A stretch of 64,000 nt of DNA from Methylophilus sp. (GCA_030696695.1 JAUYRP010000034.1:682001-746000); one strand, 5' to 3'; shown: positions 19,082 through 28,382, counted from the stretch's first letter. Numbers and translations are program-made. Notes: a model not told the origin generated them from the sequence alone.

Positions 19082-19420
19082 ATGCCCATGTATGAATATG
19101 AATGTGACAGCTGCGGTGTATTTAGTGCGCTACGCAGAATGAGTGAATGCAGTGAACCCGCTTTTTGCCAAGAGTGTGGCGCAGAGAGTCCACGCATTAT
19201 GTCAGTGCCACGCTTAGCCATCATGGGCAAGCAGCAACGTGAGGCGCATGAACGGAATGAAAAATCTGCACATGATCCTAAAGTTGGTCGACGCTCTAGC
19301 TGTGGTTGCACAGGATCACACACCTGTAAAACCACGACAAAAGTGAACCAAGATACAGGCAAAGCTGCGTTGCAAGTGCAAACCAAAAAAACCGCTAGAC
19401 CTTGGATGCTTGGCCACTAG
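19082..19420 (+). CDS. fmdB: FmdB-type zinc-ribbon protein
   Basis: A 112-residue protein beginning MPMYEYECDSCG, the classic FmdB start, with a second pair in FCQECGAESPRIM making a four-Cys zinc ribbon in the first 45 residues. The remainder is basic and Cys/Thr-rich (SSCGCTGSHTCKTT). The ATG at 19082 fits GGAG at 19071-19074; an in-frame TTG at 19076 is less likely. FmdB was proposed to regulate formamidase expression in M. methylotrophus, but its mechanism is not established. Confidence 0.9.
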   Translation: MPMYEYECDSCGVFSALRRMSECSEPAFCQECGAESPRIMSVPRLAIMGKQQREAHERNEKSAHDPKVGRRSSCGCTGSHTCKTTTKVNQDTGKAALQVQTKKTARPWMLGH

Positions 19421-19530
19421 ATAAGTATCACTCAGCCAAGTATTCAGCAAGGCGAATGCAGTAGCAGCAAATTAAGTAGAAGTTAGTTTAGTTTTTTTGA
19501 TTTTTTGATTTTTAACTAGGAGACACAGCA

Positions 19531-20775
19531 ATGAGTACCTTTAATAGACGCAGTTTTATGAAAGCGAGTGGCGCATTAGTAGGCGCGCTACTGGCAGTGG
19601 GTGTGATTTCTACCCATGCTTTAGCAGCGGATTTCCCAACCGCTAAAGTGAACACCACAGGCTTAGCTGTGACCGATACCACAGTCAAAGTAGGTATCTT
19701 GCATTCAGCGACAGGCACGATGGCGATCAGTGAAACAGGTTCTATCCAAGCTGAGAAATTGGCGATTGAGCAAATCAATGCTATGGGTGGTATTTTGGGC
19801 CGCAAAATTGAAGTGATTCAAGAAGATGGCGCTTCAGACTGGCCAACATTTGCTGAGAAATCTAAAAAGCTGTTGGTAAAAGACAAAGTGGCTGCTGTGA
19901 TGGGTTGCTGGACATCAGCTTCACGTAAAGCGGCATTGCCAGTGTTTGAAAAAGAAAATGGCTTATTGTTCTACCCAACATTCTATGAAGGTTTAGAGCA
20001 ATCTAAAAACGTGTTCTATACAGGCCAAGAAGCGACACAACAAATTTTGGCAGGTTTAGATTGGATTGCCAAAGAGAAGAAAGCTAAAACTTTCTACTTG
20101 ATTGGTTCTGACTACATCTGGCCACGTACTTCGATGAAAATTGCGCGTAAACACATTGAGCGTAACTTAAAAGGCACTGTGGTAGGTGAAGAGTACATTG
20201 CGTTGGGTGACACACAATTTGGTTCTGTGATTAACAAAATCAAACTGAAAAAACCAGATGTGATTTACGCTGCGGTAGTGGGTGGTTCAAACGTTGCTTG
20301 GTTTAAACAGTTAAATGCTGCAGGTTTAAATTCAGCTAAACAAACCATGCTGACTATTTCAGTAACAGAGGATGAAGTGTTAGGTATTGGCGGTGAAAAC
20401 TTAGCTGGTTTCTATTCAGCAATGAAATACTTCCAATCTCAAACTAACCCAGAGAACGTTAAATTTGTAGAAGCATTCAAAAAACGTTGGGGTAAAGATG
20501 CTGTGATTGGTGATGTAACACAAGCTGCTTATTTAGGCCCATGGTTATACAAAGCAGCAGTTGAGCGTGCAGGTAGCTTTGACGTAGATAAAGTACAAGC
20601 AGCATTGCCAGGCTATGTATTTAAAGATGCGCCAGAAGGTCCTGTGACGGTTGAAGCTAACCACCACTTAACCACCAAGCTACGTGTGGGTAAATGGCGT
20701 AAAGATGGTCAAGCTGATGTTGTTTATACCTCAGATTACATCAAACCTGATCCATTCCCAAAAGGTTATCAATAG
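19531..20775 (+). CDS. fmdD: Amide/urea-binding protein of ABC importer
   Basis: A 414-residue periplasmic type I solute-binding protein of the UrtA/FmdD family, with VKVGILHSATGTMAISETG, QINAMGGILGRKIEVIQEDGASDW and GCWTSASRKAALPVFEKENGLLFYP. The N-terminus reads NRRSFMKASG followed by a hydrophobic stretch ending ALA, which looks like a twin-arginine signal, suggesting export in folded form. It is followed by two stable hairpins and then the permease genes, a layout that usually gives more binding protein than permease. Confidence 0.93.
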   Translation: MSTFNRRSFMKASGALVGALLAVGVISTHALAADFPTAKVNTTGLAVTDTTVKVGILHSATGTMAISETGSIQAEKLAIEQINAMGGILGRKIEVIQEDGASDWPTFAEKSKKLLVKDKVAAVMGCWTSASRKAALPVFEKENGLLFYPTFYEGLEQSKNVFYTGQEATQQILAGLDWIAKEKKAKTFYLIGSDYIWPRTSMKIARKHIERNLKGTVVGEEYIALGDTQFGSVINKIKLKKPDVIYAAVVGGSNVAWFKQLNAAGLNSAKQTMLTISVTEDEVLGIGGENLAGFYSAMKYFQSQTNPENVKFVEAFKKRWGKDAVIGDVTQAAYLGPWLYKAAVERAGSFDVDKVQAALPGYVFKDAPEGPVTVEANHHLTTKLRVGKWRKDGQADVVYTSDYIKPDPFPKGYQ

Positions 20776-20782
20776 TTGTCTG

Positions 20783-20865
20783 ATGCGTGACCCAGGTTGG
20801 TTTCACTGGGCGCACGCATTAGTGTAGCGATTCAAGATGCGGCAGTCTGAAATCAGGTTGCCGCA
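20783..20865 (+). other. Two consecutive hairpins between binding-protein and permease genes
   Basis: Hairpin 1 pairs ATGCGTG/CACGCAT (20783-20789 with 20813-20819) and CCCAG/CTGGG inside it. Hairpin 2 pairs TGCGGCA with TGCCGCA (20838-20844 with 20859-20865). Neither has a T-run, so they are more likely to protect the fmdD mRNA end or attenuate downstream transcription than to be full terminators. The rest of this 152-base gap shows only the fmdE ribosome site AGGAGG. Confidence 0.6.
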
Positions 20866-20927
20866 ATCTGCAGGAAAACGTAAGTAGTAGGTTTATTTCA
20901 TTAGTAGGTTTTAAGTAGGAGGCCGAT

Positions 20928-21845
20928 ATGTTTGATTATTCGATGGCGGAAATTGGCAATATTGTGGTGATGCAGGGCTTTTCTGGCCTGAGCATGTTTA
21001 CAGTGTTGCTCCTCATGGCACTTGGTCTCGCAATTATTTTCGGGCAAATGGGTGTAATTAATATGGCGCACGGTGAGTTTATGGCAATTGGTGCCTATAC
21101 CACGGTGATGATCTCTAAATTGGCAGCCAATTATGGGTTTGTGAATTACTACTTTATCTTTGCCATACTCATCGCGTTCATGCTCGCGTTTGCAGTAGGG
21201 TATTTCATTGAATTCATTATGATTCGGCATCTATACAAACGTCCTTTAGATACGCTATTAGCGACTTGGGGCTTAAGTTTGGTGATGCAACAAATTTTCC
21301 GTTCTACATTTGGCGCCAAAGAAGTCAGTGCAGAATTACCAGAGTGGATGTTGGGTTCTTTCAAACCAACCCCAGACATTGATATTCCGATCAATGGCGT
21401 ATTTGTGATGTTCTTAGCCATTATTGTGACAGCGGGTGTGTACTTGTTTATGTACCGTTCACGTTGGGGTTTGCGTGTGCGTGCCACCGTACAAAACCGT
21501 GTGATGGCAGGTGCTGTAGGTATTAACACTGCCAAAGTTGACCGTATGACGTTTGCGCTTGGTTGCGGCATTGCTGGTATTGCTGGTGCTGCCTTTACTA
21601 CGATTGCTTCTACTGGCCCAACCACAGGTACCTTGTACATCGTGGACAGCTTCATGGTGGTGGTGTTTGGTGGTGCAGCCAGCTTGATGGGTACGATTGC
21701 CTCAGCCTTCGGTATTGCCCAAGCACAATCTATCTTGCAATTCTTCATGACCAGCTCTATGGGTAAGGTATCTACATTGCTCGTGATTGTGGGGATCTTG
21801 ATGATGAAGCCAGAAGGTTTGTTTGCTTCGAAACTGCGTAAATAG
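20928..21845 (+). CDS. fmdE: Amide/urea ABC importer permease (UrtB type)
   Basis: A 305-residue LivH/UrtB-type inner-membrane permease with about eight helices. Recognisable stretches are ALGLAIIFGQMGVINMAHGEF, the conserved start of this family, and TVQNRVMAGAVGINTAKVDRMTF, the coupling-helix region, and VVVFGGAASLMGTIASAF. It lacks the long N-terminal periplasmic extension of many cyanobacterial UrtB proteins, matching the short FmdE of M. methylotrophus. AGGAGG precedes the ATG. A long opposite-strand frame here is an antisense shadow. Confidence 0.92.
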   Translation: MFDYSMAEIGNIVVMQGFSGLSMFTVLLLMALGLAIIFGQMGVINMAHGEFMAIGAYTTVMISKLAANYGFVNYYFIFAILIAFMLAFAVGYFIEFIMIRHLYKRPLDTLLATWGLSLVMQQIFRSTFGAKEVSAELPEWMLGSFKPTPDIDIPINGVFVMFLAIIVTAGVYLFMYRSRWGLRVRATVQNRVMAGAVGINTAKVDRMTFALGCGIAGIAGAAFTTIASTGPTTGTLYIVDSFMVVVFGGAASLMGTIASAFGIAQAQSILQFFMTSSMGKVSTLLVIVGILMMKPEGLFASKLRK

Positions 21846-21925
21846 GCCGCATGATTCATCGCGGCGTGATCAGTACCGAACATTTTGTTTGACCAAGTTT
21901 TGTACAAACATGGATTTTGATGTAG

Positions 21926-23170
21926 TTGAGGAGAACAGAAATGAATGCCATATTAAGTAAGTTAAATTCAAGTGAGCTGCTGGGAGGTAAGAAAGGGGTG
22001 CTGGGCTTAGCTGTGCTCGCTGCAGTCATCTTTATTCTCTTGCCACTTGGTGTTGATATTTTTAGGTTAAATTTAGTGGGTAAATATCTGACATACGCCT
22101 TTGTGGCAGTGAGTTTGGTTTTACTGTGGGGCAATGGCGGTATCTTAAGTTTGGGTCAAGGTATCTTCTTTGGCTTAGGCGGTTACGGCATGGCCATGTT
22201 CATGAAGTTAGAAGCATCTGACCCCGTCAGTACCAAAATCCAAACCACACCAGGGATTCCAGATTTTATGGACTGGAACCAATTGACAGAATTGCCCTGG
22301 TTTTGGGAGCCGTTCAATAGTTTACCCTTGACCATCGCAGCCATTCTAATCATACCTGCTTTATTCGCTTACATTATTGGCTTTGCCATGTTTAAACGTC
22401 GTGTGGGTGGTGTGTACTTTGCCATCATTACCCAAGCCATTGCCTTGATTTTAAGTATCTTGATTGTTGGGCAACAAGGGTTAACTGGTGGTGTAAACGG
22501 CATTACCGACCTCAAAACCATGTTGGGTTGGGATACGCGTACCGATAGCGCAAAATACATCTTGTACTATGTCAACGGCATCTTGTTATTTGGTTGCATC
22601 TTGCTCTCAAGATATATCCTCACCAGTAAGTTTGGCATGTTGTTGTTAGCGATGCGTGACAAAGAAGAGCGTGTACGTTTCTCTGGTTACGATGTGTCTG
22701 ATTTCAAAATCTTTATCTTCTGTGTGGCGGCCATGATTTCAGCCATCGGTGGGGCCATGTTTACCTTGCAAGTTGGCTTCATGTCGCCTTCATTCGTAGG
22801 TATTGTGCCTTCTATTGAAATGGTGATTTTCTGTGCAGTGGGTGGGCGTATATCCTTGATTGGTGCCGTATATGGCACATTGCTAGTGAATTACGGCAAA
22901 ACTTTCTTCTCAGAAACATACCCAGAGTTATGGTTGTTCTTGATGGGTGGTTTGTTTATGGCGGTAGTGATGTTCTTCCCGAACGGTTTGGCTGGTTTGT
23001 GGGATCAACATGCAAGAAAACTCAAGTTTATGAAACGGTTTTATGACGATACGCCAGAGCCAGAAAGATTTGAGCCTACGCTTTCAGCAGCCAAAGACAC
23101 TGCCGAAGCCGCTGTAGCTAAAAAAGAGAAACCTGCCAAAGTGGCCAATATGAAGGGAGCAAAAGCATGA
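21926..23170 (+). CDS. fmdF: Amide/urea ABC importer permease (UrtC type)
   Basis: A 414-residue LivM/UrtC-type permease. About ten membrane helices are followed by a charged, Ala/Lys-rich tail (last 50 residues) outside the membrane. Family marks include LLWGNGGILSLGQGIFFGLGGYGMAMFM, QQGLTGGVNGITDL and RDKEERVRFSGYDVSDFKIF, the coupling region. It pairs with FmdE to form the channel. The stop overlaps the ATG of the next ATPase gene by four bases. Confidence 0.93.
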   Translation: MRRTEMNAILSKLNSSELLGGKKGVLGLAVLAAVIFILLPLGVDIFRLNLVGKYLTYAFVAVSLVLLWGNGGILSLGQGIFFGLGGYGMAMFMKLEASDPVSTKIQTTPGIPDFMDWNQLTELPWFWEPFNSLPLTIAAILIIPALFAYIIGFAMFKRRVGGVYFAIITQAIALILSILIVGQQGLTGGVNGITDLKTMLGWDTRTDSAKYILYYVNGILLFGCILLSRYILTSKFGMLLLAMRDKEERVRFSGYDVSDFKIFIFCVAAMISAIGGAMFTLQVGFMSPSFVGIVPSIEMVIFCAVGGRISLIGAVYGTLLVNYGKTFFSETYPELWLFLMGGLFMAVVMFFPNGLAGLWDQHARKLKFMKRFYDDTPEPERFEPTLSAAKDTAEAAVAKKEKPAKVANMKGAKA

Positions 23171-23910
23171 GTAATACAGACTTTGTATTGTCGATTGAAG
23201 ACTTAACGGTGTCCTTCGATGGCTTTAAAGCAGTAGACAACCTGACTATGTATATCGATAAAAACGAGTTGCGTGTGGTGATTGGGCCAAACGGTGCAGG
23301 CAAAACCACAGTGCTGGATTTGATTTGCGGAAAAACTAAATCCACCTCAGGTTCTATCAAGTTCATGAATAAAGAGCTGACTAAACTCTCCGAGCATGAA
23401 ATTGTGCGCGAAGGTGTGGGCCGTAAATTCCAAACCCCTTCTATTTATGAAAATTTGTCGGTGTACCAAAACTTAGAGGTGTCTTACCCCAAAGGTCGTG
23501 GCGTGTTTGGTAGCCTGACATTTAAGCGCACGGCCGAGGTAGAAGCCCAAGTGCGCAAAGTGGCTGAAGAAATTATGCTCAGCGATTTGCTTGACTTAGA
23601 AGCAGCACTTCTCAGCCATGGGCAAAAACAATGGTTAGAAATCGGCATGTTGCTGATGCAAGACCCAGAACTGCTGATGTTAGATGAGCCAGTAGCAGGC
23701 ATGAGTGCAAAAGAGCGCGACCAAACAGCAGAGCTACTCAATAAAATTTGTAACAACCGTTCTGTGCTAGTCATTGAGCATGACATGGAGTTTGTGAAAA
23801 AGATTGCGCATAAAGTGACTGTATTGCACCAAGGCAAAATTTTGGCCGAAGGCTCTATGGACAAAGTGCAAGAAGATGAAAAAGTCATTGAAGTTTATTT
23901 AGGCCATTAA
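23167..23910 (+). CDS. urtD: Amide/urea ABC importer ATPase (UrtD type)
   Basis: A 247-residue LivG/UrtD-type nucleotide-binding subunit. Walker A is GPNGAGKTT, the signature region reads LSHGQKQWLEIGMLL, Walker B is LLMLDEPVAGMS, and the switch His is in VIEHDMEFV. The LSHGQKQWLEI variant is typical of UrtD. It overlaps fmdF by four bases and precedes the second ATPase by 24. It supplies half of the ATPase pair on the cytoplasmic face. Confidence 0.94.
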   Translation: MSNTDFVLSIEDLTVSFDGFKAVDNLTMYIDKNELRVVIGPNGAGKTTVLDLICGKTKSTSGSIKFMNKELTKLSEHEIVREGVGRKFQTPSIYENLSVYQNLEVSYPKGRGVFGSLTFKRTAEVEAQVRKVAEEIMLSDLLDLEAALLSHGQKQWLEIGMLLMQDPELLMLDEPVAGMSAKERDQTAELLNKICNNRSVLVIEHDMEFVKKIAHKVTVLHQGKILAEGSMDKVQEDEKVIEVYLGH

Positions 23911-23934
23911 TTAGTAGGTCATTAGGAGAACCGC

Positions 23935-24624
23935 ATGTTTGAAATTGAAAATTTGCAAGTCAGCTATGGCCAAAGCCAAGTCATTCATGGCTTAAATATT
24001 ACTGCCAACAAAAATGAAACACTCGCCATCATGGGCCGTAACGGCATGGGTAAAACCACCTTGTTTAAATCGTTGATGGGCATTTTGCCGAGCAAATCCA
24101 CCAAGGCCATGGTGGATGGTGAAAGCTTACAAGGCGCTGACACCTATCAACGCGTGGCGAAAGGTCTAGCGTATGTGCCACAAGGCCGTATGATTTTCCC
24201 CAGTATGACCGTGCAAGAAAATATTGAAACGGGCTTGGAAAAATCGAAAACCCGTGAAATTCCAGAGGATATTTATGCACTATTCCCTGTGTTGTATGAC
24301 ATGCGTAAACGCAAGGGCGGGAATTTATCAGGTGGGCAGCAGCAGCAGTTGGCTATTGCGCGCGCATTAGTCACCAATCCAAAAGTGTTGTTGTTGGATG
24401 AGCCTACTGAGGGGATTCAACCTTCGATTATTAAAGACATTGCTCGCGTATTGAATGAGATTCGCAAAATGCGCGAGATCACGATTATTGTTTCCGAGCA
24501 GGTGCTAAGTTTTACCATGGAAGTGGCGGATCGCATTATCGTGATTGATAAGGGCAAGTTTATTCATGAGGATAAACGTGGTGAGGTGGATGCAGCAAAA
24601 ATTAAAGGTTATTTGTCTGTGTAA
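23935..24624 (+). CDS. urtE: Amide/urea ABC importer ATPase (UrtE type)
   Basis: A 229-residue LivF/UrtE-type ATPase with Walker A GRNGMGKTT, signature LSGGQQQQLAIARAL, Walker B VLLLDEPTEGIQPS and the switch region IVSEQVLSF, where Gln replaces the usual switch His, as is common in UrtE. AGGAG sits just before the ATG. It completes the importer; the urease operon begins about 55 bases later in the same direction, so readthrough is likely. Confidence 0.94.
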   Translation: MFEIENLQVSYGQSQVIHGLNITANKNETLAIMGRNGMGKTTLFKSLMGILPSKSTKAMVDGESLQGADTYQRVAKGLAYVPQGRMIFPSMTVQENIETGLEKSKTREIPEDIYALFPVLYDMRKRKGGNLSGGQQQQLAIARALVTNPKVLLLDEPTEGIQPSIIKDIARVLNEIRKMREITIIVSEQVLSFTMEVADRIIVIDKGKFIHEDKRGEVDAAKIKGYLSV

Positions 24625-24679
24625 ATGAAAAGGTATTTGGCTTTAAAAATTAGTCCACATTTTGTGGCATGATGTGGCG

Positions 24680-25594
24680 ATGGATGATGCGCAAATCAAA
24701 AATGAAGTGACCCAAACGCTAGGCACCCCTCCCCAGCATTGGGTGGCCCATTTAGCACTTCGATTTGCGCATCAGCACGTCGCGCATCAGCAAGACGCAT
24801 ATAAAGTTGCACGTAGTTTTCTAGCATTCAAAAAACACCATGGTCCTCTTGTATTACAAAAGAGTTTGCATCCAGAGGGTCCAGAGATTTGTCACGGTGT
24901 AGTCGTACATCCGCCAGGTGGTGTGGCGGGGGGTGACGCGCTCACACTAGAAACAACACTTGAGTCGAGCGCACACGCTTTGTTGACAACACCGGGTGCT
25001 GGTAAATGGTATAAAGCCAACGGCCAGTCAGCCAGTCAGCATTTGGCGTTTTCATTGGCAGAAAATACTTGTTTTGAGTGGTTGCCTCAGGAAAATATAT
25101 TGTTTGATGGTGCGCAGGTGAATTTTTCTGCCCGTATTGATTTGGCTGAAGGTGCTAAATATGCTGGTTGGGATATCATTTGTTTTGGTAGACAAGCACA
25201 GCAAGAGCGCTGGAAAACTGGATATATGCACCAAGACCTTGCTATTTATCGGCAGAACAAACTGATTTGGCGTGAGTTAGGCAAAATCAGTCCAAATAGC
25301 AGGTGCATGCAATCTATCGTAGGTTTAGCTGGAAGCCCTGTGTCGGCAAGCTTTACCGTGGTAGCTGGTGCAGTGCCTGCAGAAATCGTTGAAGCCTGCA
25401 AAGCAGTACAGCCTAATGTGGCACTAGATTTGCAAGCAAAGTATGGTGTCACGGCATTGCCAGAAGTGTTTTCCGTGCGTTATGTCGGGCAGTCAGCGCA
25501 ATCGGCTAAACAGTATTTTGAACAGTTGTGGCAAATATTAAGGCCCTGGTACGGCGGTCGCGAGGCTATAAGACCAAGAATTTGGAACACATAA
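24680..25594 (+). CDS. ureD: Urease accessory protein UreD
   Basis: UreD scaffolds the UreF/UreG complex on apo-urease for nickel insertion. The product of about 304 residues has LHPEGPEICHGVVVHPPGGVAGGD, LLTTPGAGKWYK, WLPQENILFDGA and WDIICFGRQA, all family hallmarks, and ends RPWYGGREAIRPRIWNT. The start is uncertain: ATG 24680, GTG 24674 and TTG 24662 are all in frame and none has a good ribosome site. A small stem, CCACA/TGTGG, lies directly before it. Gene order ureDABCEFG is the common proteobacterial one. Confidence 0.92.
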   Translation: MDDAQIKNEVTQTLGTPPQHWVAHLALRFAHQHVAHQQDAYKVARSFLAFKKHHGPLVLQKSLHPEGPEICHGVVVHPPGGVAGGDALTLETTLESSAHALLTTPGAGKWYKANGQSASQHLAFSLAENTCFEWLPQENILFDGAQVNFSARIDLAEGAKYAGWDIICFGRQAQQERWKTGYMHQDLAIYRQNKLIWRELGKISPNSRCMQSIVGLAGSPVSASFTVVAGAVPAEIVEACKAVQPNVALDLQAKYGVTALPEVFSVRYVGQSAQSAKQYFEQLWQILRPWYGGREAIRPRIWNT

Positions 25595-25620
25595 CCAATA
25601 CAAAGCGCGAGATACATTAG

Positions 25621-25923
25621 ATGGAACTCACCCCTAGAGAAAAAGACAAATTATTGATTTTCACTGCAGGCTTGTTGGCAGAGCGCCGCAAAGCACGTGG
25701 ATTGAAGTTAAATTATCCCGAAACGATTGCCTATATTTCAGCTGCCATTATGGAAGGTGCGCGCGACGGCAGAACCGTTGCCGAGCTAATGAGTTATGGC
25801 GCAACATTATTAACGCGTGATGATGTGATGGAGGGCATTGCCGAGATGATTCCAGATATTCAGATTGAAGCGACTTTTCCGGATGGGACTAAGCTTGTCA
25901 CTGTTCATCACCCCATTCCATGA
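25621..25923 (+). CDS. ureA: Urease gamma subunit
   Basis: A 100-residue subunit with the typical start [23 protein letters not shown], the [23 protein letters not shown] block and the end [15 protein letters not shown]. It forms the (UreABC)3 enzyme with beta and alpha subunits. It lies 26 bases after ureD. It is separated from ureB by 302 bases containing two large palindromic elements, although ureA and ureB are normally adjacent. Confidence 0.97.
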   Translation: MELTPREKDKLLIFTAGLLAERRKARGLKLNYPETIAYISAAIMEGARDGRTVAELMSYGATLLTRDDVMEGIAEMIPDIQIEATFPDGTKLVTVHHPIP

Positions 25924-25929
25924 GTAATT

Positions 25930-26046
25930 GAATAATGAAAATGGTGAATTACTTTGTTGCGCAGTGCTCACAACCTCGCCGTACTCATTGTACTGTCTCG
26001 GCTATTGCGCGCTGTACGCCTCGTACTTCATCCATTTTGCTTATTC
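25930..26046. repeat. ERIC-like palindromic element, copy 1 (ureA-ureB gap)
   Basis: A 117-base imperfect palindrome. Outer arms GAATAATGAAAATGG (25930-25944) and CCATTTTGCTTATTC (26032-26046) pair with two mismatches; inside are GTAC boxes (GTACTCATTGTAC at the centre) and GCGC/GCGC stretches. It resembles the elements after ureC and ureG in layout, with CTGTACGCCTCGTACTT close to the matching part of the others. The 302-base gap is almost entirely this element plus the next one. Confidence 0.6.
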
Positions 26047-26081
26047 ACTTATCTCATGTAAGTGATTCGTTACAAAATCTT

Positions 26082-26222
26082 GGACGCCTCTAAAAATGCA
26101 GATTGCTAAGGAAGGCAAGGCGCGAATCAAAAAATTGGACGCGGCATATACATGATATGTAAGGAGAAGTTTTTGATGAGTAACGCAGCATTACAACGCA
26201 ATCTGCTTTTTAAGAGGTGTCC
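26082..26222. repeat. ERIC-like palindromic element, copy 2 (just before ureB)
   Basis: A 141-base imperfect palindrome. The left end GGACGCCTCTAAAAATGCAG (26082 on) pairs with the right end ending AAGAGGTGTCC at 26222. Farther in, ATCAAAAA pairs with TTTTTGAT, and the apex is near CATATACATGATATG. The centre and the GGCAAGGCGCG stretch resemble the reverse complement of the elements after ureC and ureG. Its right arm includes AAGAGG, which is the apparent ribosome site of ureB. Confidence 0.65.
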
Positions 26223-26225
26223 TTC

Positions 26226-26531
26226 ATGATTCCTGGCGAAATGAAAATAGACAGCGGCGATATCCTGCTCAATGTGGGGCGTCAAACCGTAACCCTCAAT
26301 GTCGCCAATAAAGGCGATAGGCCGATTCAAGTCGGTTCACATTATCATTTTTTTGAAACCAATGACGCACTCGATTTTGATCGACAATCAGCCTATGGTT
26401 TTCGCTTAAATATTGCCGCAGGCACCGCCGTGCGATTTGAGCCTGGCCAAACACGCACCGTTGAATTAGTGGCGTTAGCGGGTGATAGGAAAGTATATGG
26501 GTTTGCAGGCAGAGTGATGGGTGCACTATGA
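26226..26531 (+). CDS. ureB: Urease beta subunit
   Basis: A 101-residue subunit with [61 protein letters not shown] and the end [10 protein letters not shown], all typical. The ATG at 26226 is chosen because the family starts MIPGE; an in-frame GTG at 26217 adds only three residues and would overlap the ribosome site AAGAGG (26212-26217). The stop overlaps ureC by four bases. Confidence 0.96.
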   Translation: MIPGEMKIDSGDILLNVGRQTVTLNVANKGDRPIQVGSHYHFFETNDALDFDRQSAYGFRLNIAAGTAVRFEPGQTRTVELVALAGDRKVYGFAGRVMGAL

Positions 26532-28231
26532 CATTGAAGATTGATAAACAAGCTTATGCCGAAATGTTCGGCCCTACCGTGGGTGACAGAGTGCGCCTTG
26601 CCGATACTGAGCTTTGGGTAGAGGTAGAAAAAGACTACACCGTGTACGGCGAAGAGGTGAAATTCGGTGGTGGCAAAGTGATTCGCGATGGCATGGGTCA
26701 AGGTCAAAAAGTGTCTGCCGAAGTGGCCGATACCGTGATTACCAATGCTTTAATTATCGACCACTGGGGGATTGTCAAAGCGGATATCGGCATCAAGGCT
26801 GGCTATATTTCTGCGATTGGTAAAGCGGGTAACCCTGATATTCAGCCAGACGTTACCATTGCCATTGGTGCAGGCACTGAAATTATTGCGGGTGAAGGCA
26901 TGATCGTCACTGCAGGTGGCATTGATACGCATATCCACTTTATTTGCCCACAACAAATTGAAGAGGCGCTGATGTCTGGCGTGACCACCATGATAGGTGG
27001 CGGCACTGGCCCTGCCACGGGTACCTTTGCTACGACTTGCACGCCTGGTCCATGGCATATACATCGCATGTTACAAGCGGCCGATGCATTTCCCATGAAC
27101 TTAGGTTTTTTAGGCAAGGGCAATGCCAGTCTGCCAGAGCCTTTGCGTGAGCAAATCACCGCGGGTGCCATAGGCTTAAAGCTACATGAGGATTGGGGCA
27201 CTACGCCAGCAGCCATTGATAATTGCTTAAGCGTAGCAGAAGAAATGGATGTGCAAGTGGCTATCCATTCTGACACTTTGAATGAATCTGGTTTTGTAGA
27301 AACCACCATTGGTGCGTTTAAAGACCGCACCATACATACCTTCCACACAGAGGGGGCAGGTGGTGGCCATGCGCCAGATATTATTAAAGCTGCTGGCTAT
27401 GCCAACGTGTTGCCGTCGTCTACCAACCCAACACGCCCCTTTACGGTAAATACGATAGATGAGCATTTGGATATGCTCATGGTATGCCATCACTTAGACC
27501 CTTCCATTGCCGAAGACATTGCCTTTGCCGAGAGCCGTATCCGTCGCGAGACCATTGCCGCTGAGGATATTCTGCATGACTTAGGCGCATTCTCCATGAT
27601 GTCGTCAGACTCACAAGCCATGGGGCGTGTGGGCGAGGTGATCATTCGCACATGGCAAACGGCGCATAAAATGAAGGTACAGCGAGGCCCGCTCAAAGAA
27701 GATTCCGAGCGCAACGACAACTTTAGAATCAAACGCTATATAGCCAAATACACCATTAACCCAGCGCTTACCCATGGCATCGCGCACACCGTGGGCTCAA
27801 TTGAGGTTGGGAAAATGGCTGATTTAGTCATTTGGCGTCCTGCTTTTTTTGGCGTCAAACCCTCTACTATTGTAAAAGGCGGCATGATTGCTGCGGCTGC
27901 AATGGGCGACCCTAATGCTTCTATTCCCACACCGCAACCTGTACATTATCGCCCTATGTTTGGTTCTTATGCTGGAGGCTTGAAAACAGCGGTCACGTTT
28001 GTTTCGCAAGCAGCATTGAAAAATCCTGAAATAGCAGCCCTTGGTTTGCAAAAACCATTAGTGGCGATTAGTGGTACGCGCCATGTGAAAAAGAAAGACA
28101 TGATTCATAACGGCTGGATGCCAACGATTGATGTGGACCCAGAAACCTATCGTGTATTGGCGGATGGCATGGACTTAGTGTGCGAACCAGCGACAGTGCT
28201 GCCGATGGCGCAGCGTTACTTTTTATTTTAA
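26528..28231 (+). CDS. ureC: Urease alpha subunit (catalytic)
   Basis: A 567-residue nickel-dependent amidohydrolase that converts urea to ammonia and carbamate. Nickel and active-site segments are intact: [13 protein letters not shown] (two His), [11 protein letters not shown] with the carbamylated Lys, [15 protein letters not shown], and [21 protein letters not shown] with the flap and catalytic His. The length is that of the family. A four-base overlap with ureB gives coupled translation. After the stop comes a palindromic element and then ureE. Confidence 0.98.
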   Translation: MTLKIDKQAYAEMFGPTVGDRVRLADTELWVEVEKDYTVYGEEVKFGGGKVIRDGMGQGQKVSAEVADTVITNALIIDHWGIVKADIGIKAGYISAIGKAGNPDIQPDVTIAIGAGTEIIAGEGMIVTAGGIDTHIHFICPQQIEEALMSGVTTMIGGGTGPATGTFATTCTPGPWHIHRMLQAADAFPMNLGFLGKGNASLPEPLREQITAGAIGLKLHEDWGTTPAAIDNCLSVAEEMDVQVAIHSDTLNESGFVETTIGAFKDRTIHTFHTEGAGGGHAPDIIKAAGYANVLPSSTNPTRPFTVNTIDEHLDMLMVCHHLDPSIAEDIAFAESRIRRETIAAEDILHDLGAFSMMSSDSQAMGRVGEVIIRTWQTAHKMKVQRGPLKEDSERNDNFRIKRYIAKYTINPALTHGIAHTVGSIEVGKMADLVIWRPAFFGVKPSTIVKGGMIAAAAMGDPNASIPTPQPVHYRPMFGSYAGGLKTAVTFVSQAALKNPEIAALGLQKPLVAISGTRHVKKKDMIHNGWMPTIDVDPETYRVLADGMDLVCEPATVLPMAQRYFLF

Positions 28232-28351
28232 TCAATGGCTGTGCGGGCAAATTGCTGCGTGGTGCGGTACTCGAAATCCTCATGTACTGACATGTACATT
28301 CCGGTTTCTGCGTTCCGTACGCCTTGCACTTTATCCCGCTCGCACATTGAT
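28231..28351. repeat. ERIC-like palindromic element, copy 3 (ureC-ureE gap)
   Basis: A 121-base imperfect palindrome closed by ATCAATG (28231-28237) and CATTGAT (28345-28351). Nested pairs run GTGC/GCAC, GTAC/GTAC and GAAA/TTTC to an apex CATGT-ACTG-ACATG. The internal sequence is about 88% identical by eye to copy 4 after ureG. It starts at the last base of ureC and fills most of the 151-base gap before ureE. Confidence 0.8.
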
Positions 28352-28382
28352 AGGTGATGGATGTTAAAGGAACAGTTTATAA

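Noticed and set aside
21149-21907. Long minus-strand open frame opposite fmdE
   Set aside because: It lies wholly against a well-supported permease gene; the translation is compositionally odd (many Thr, Pro, Met) with no domain, so it is an antisense shadow.
25930-26222. Mobile element (MITE) in the ureA-ureB gap
   Set aside because: The palindromes have no clear target duplication or transposase-type ends, and similar elements sit at other gaps of the same operon; an ERIC-like repeat fits better.
26842-27348. Minus-strand frame of 168 codons opposite ureC
   Set aside because: The ureC frame is unambiguous with all catalytic motifs; the opposite frame has shadow composition and no ribosome site.
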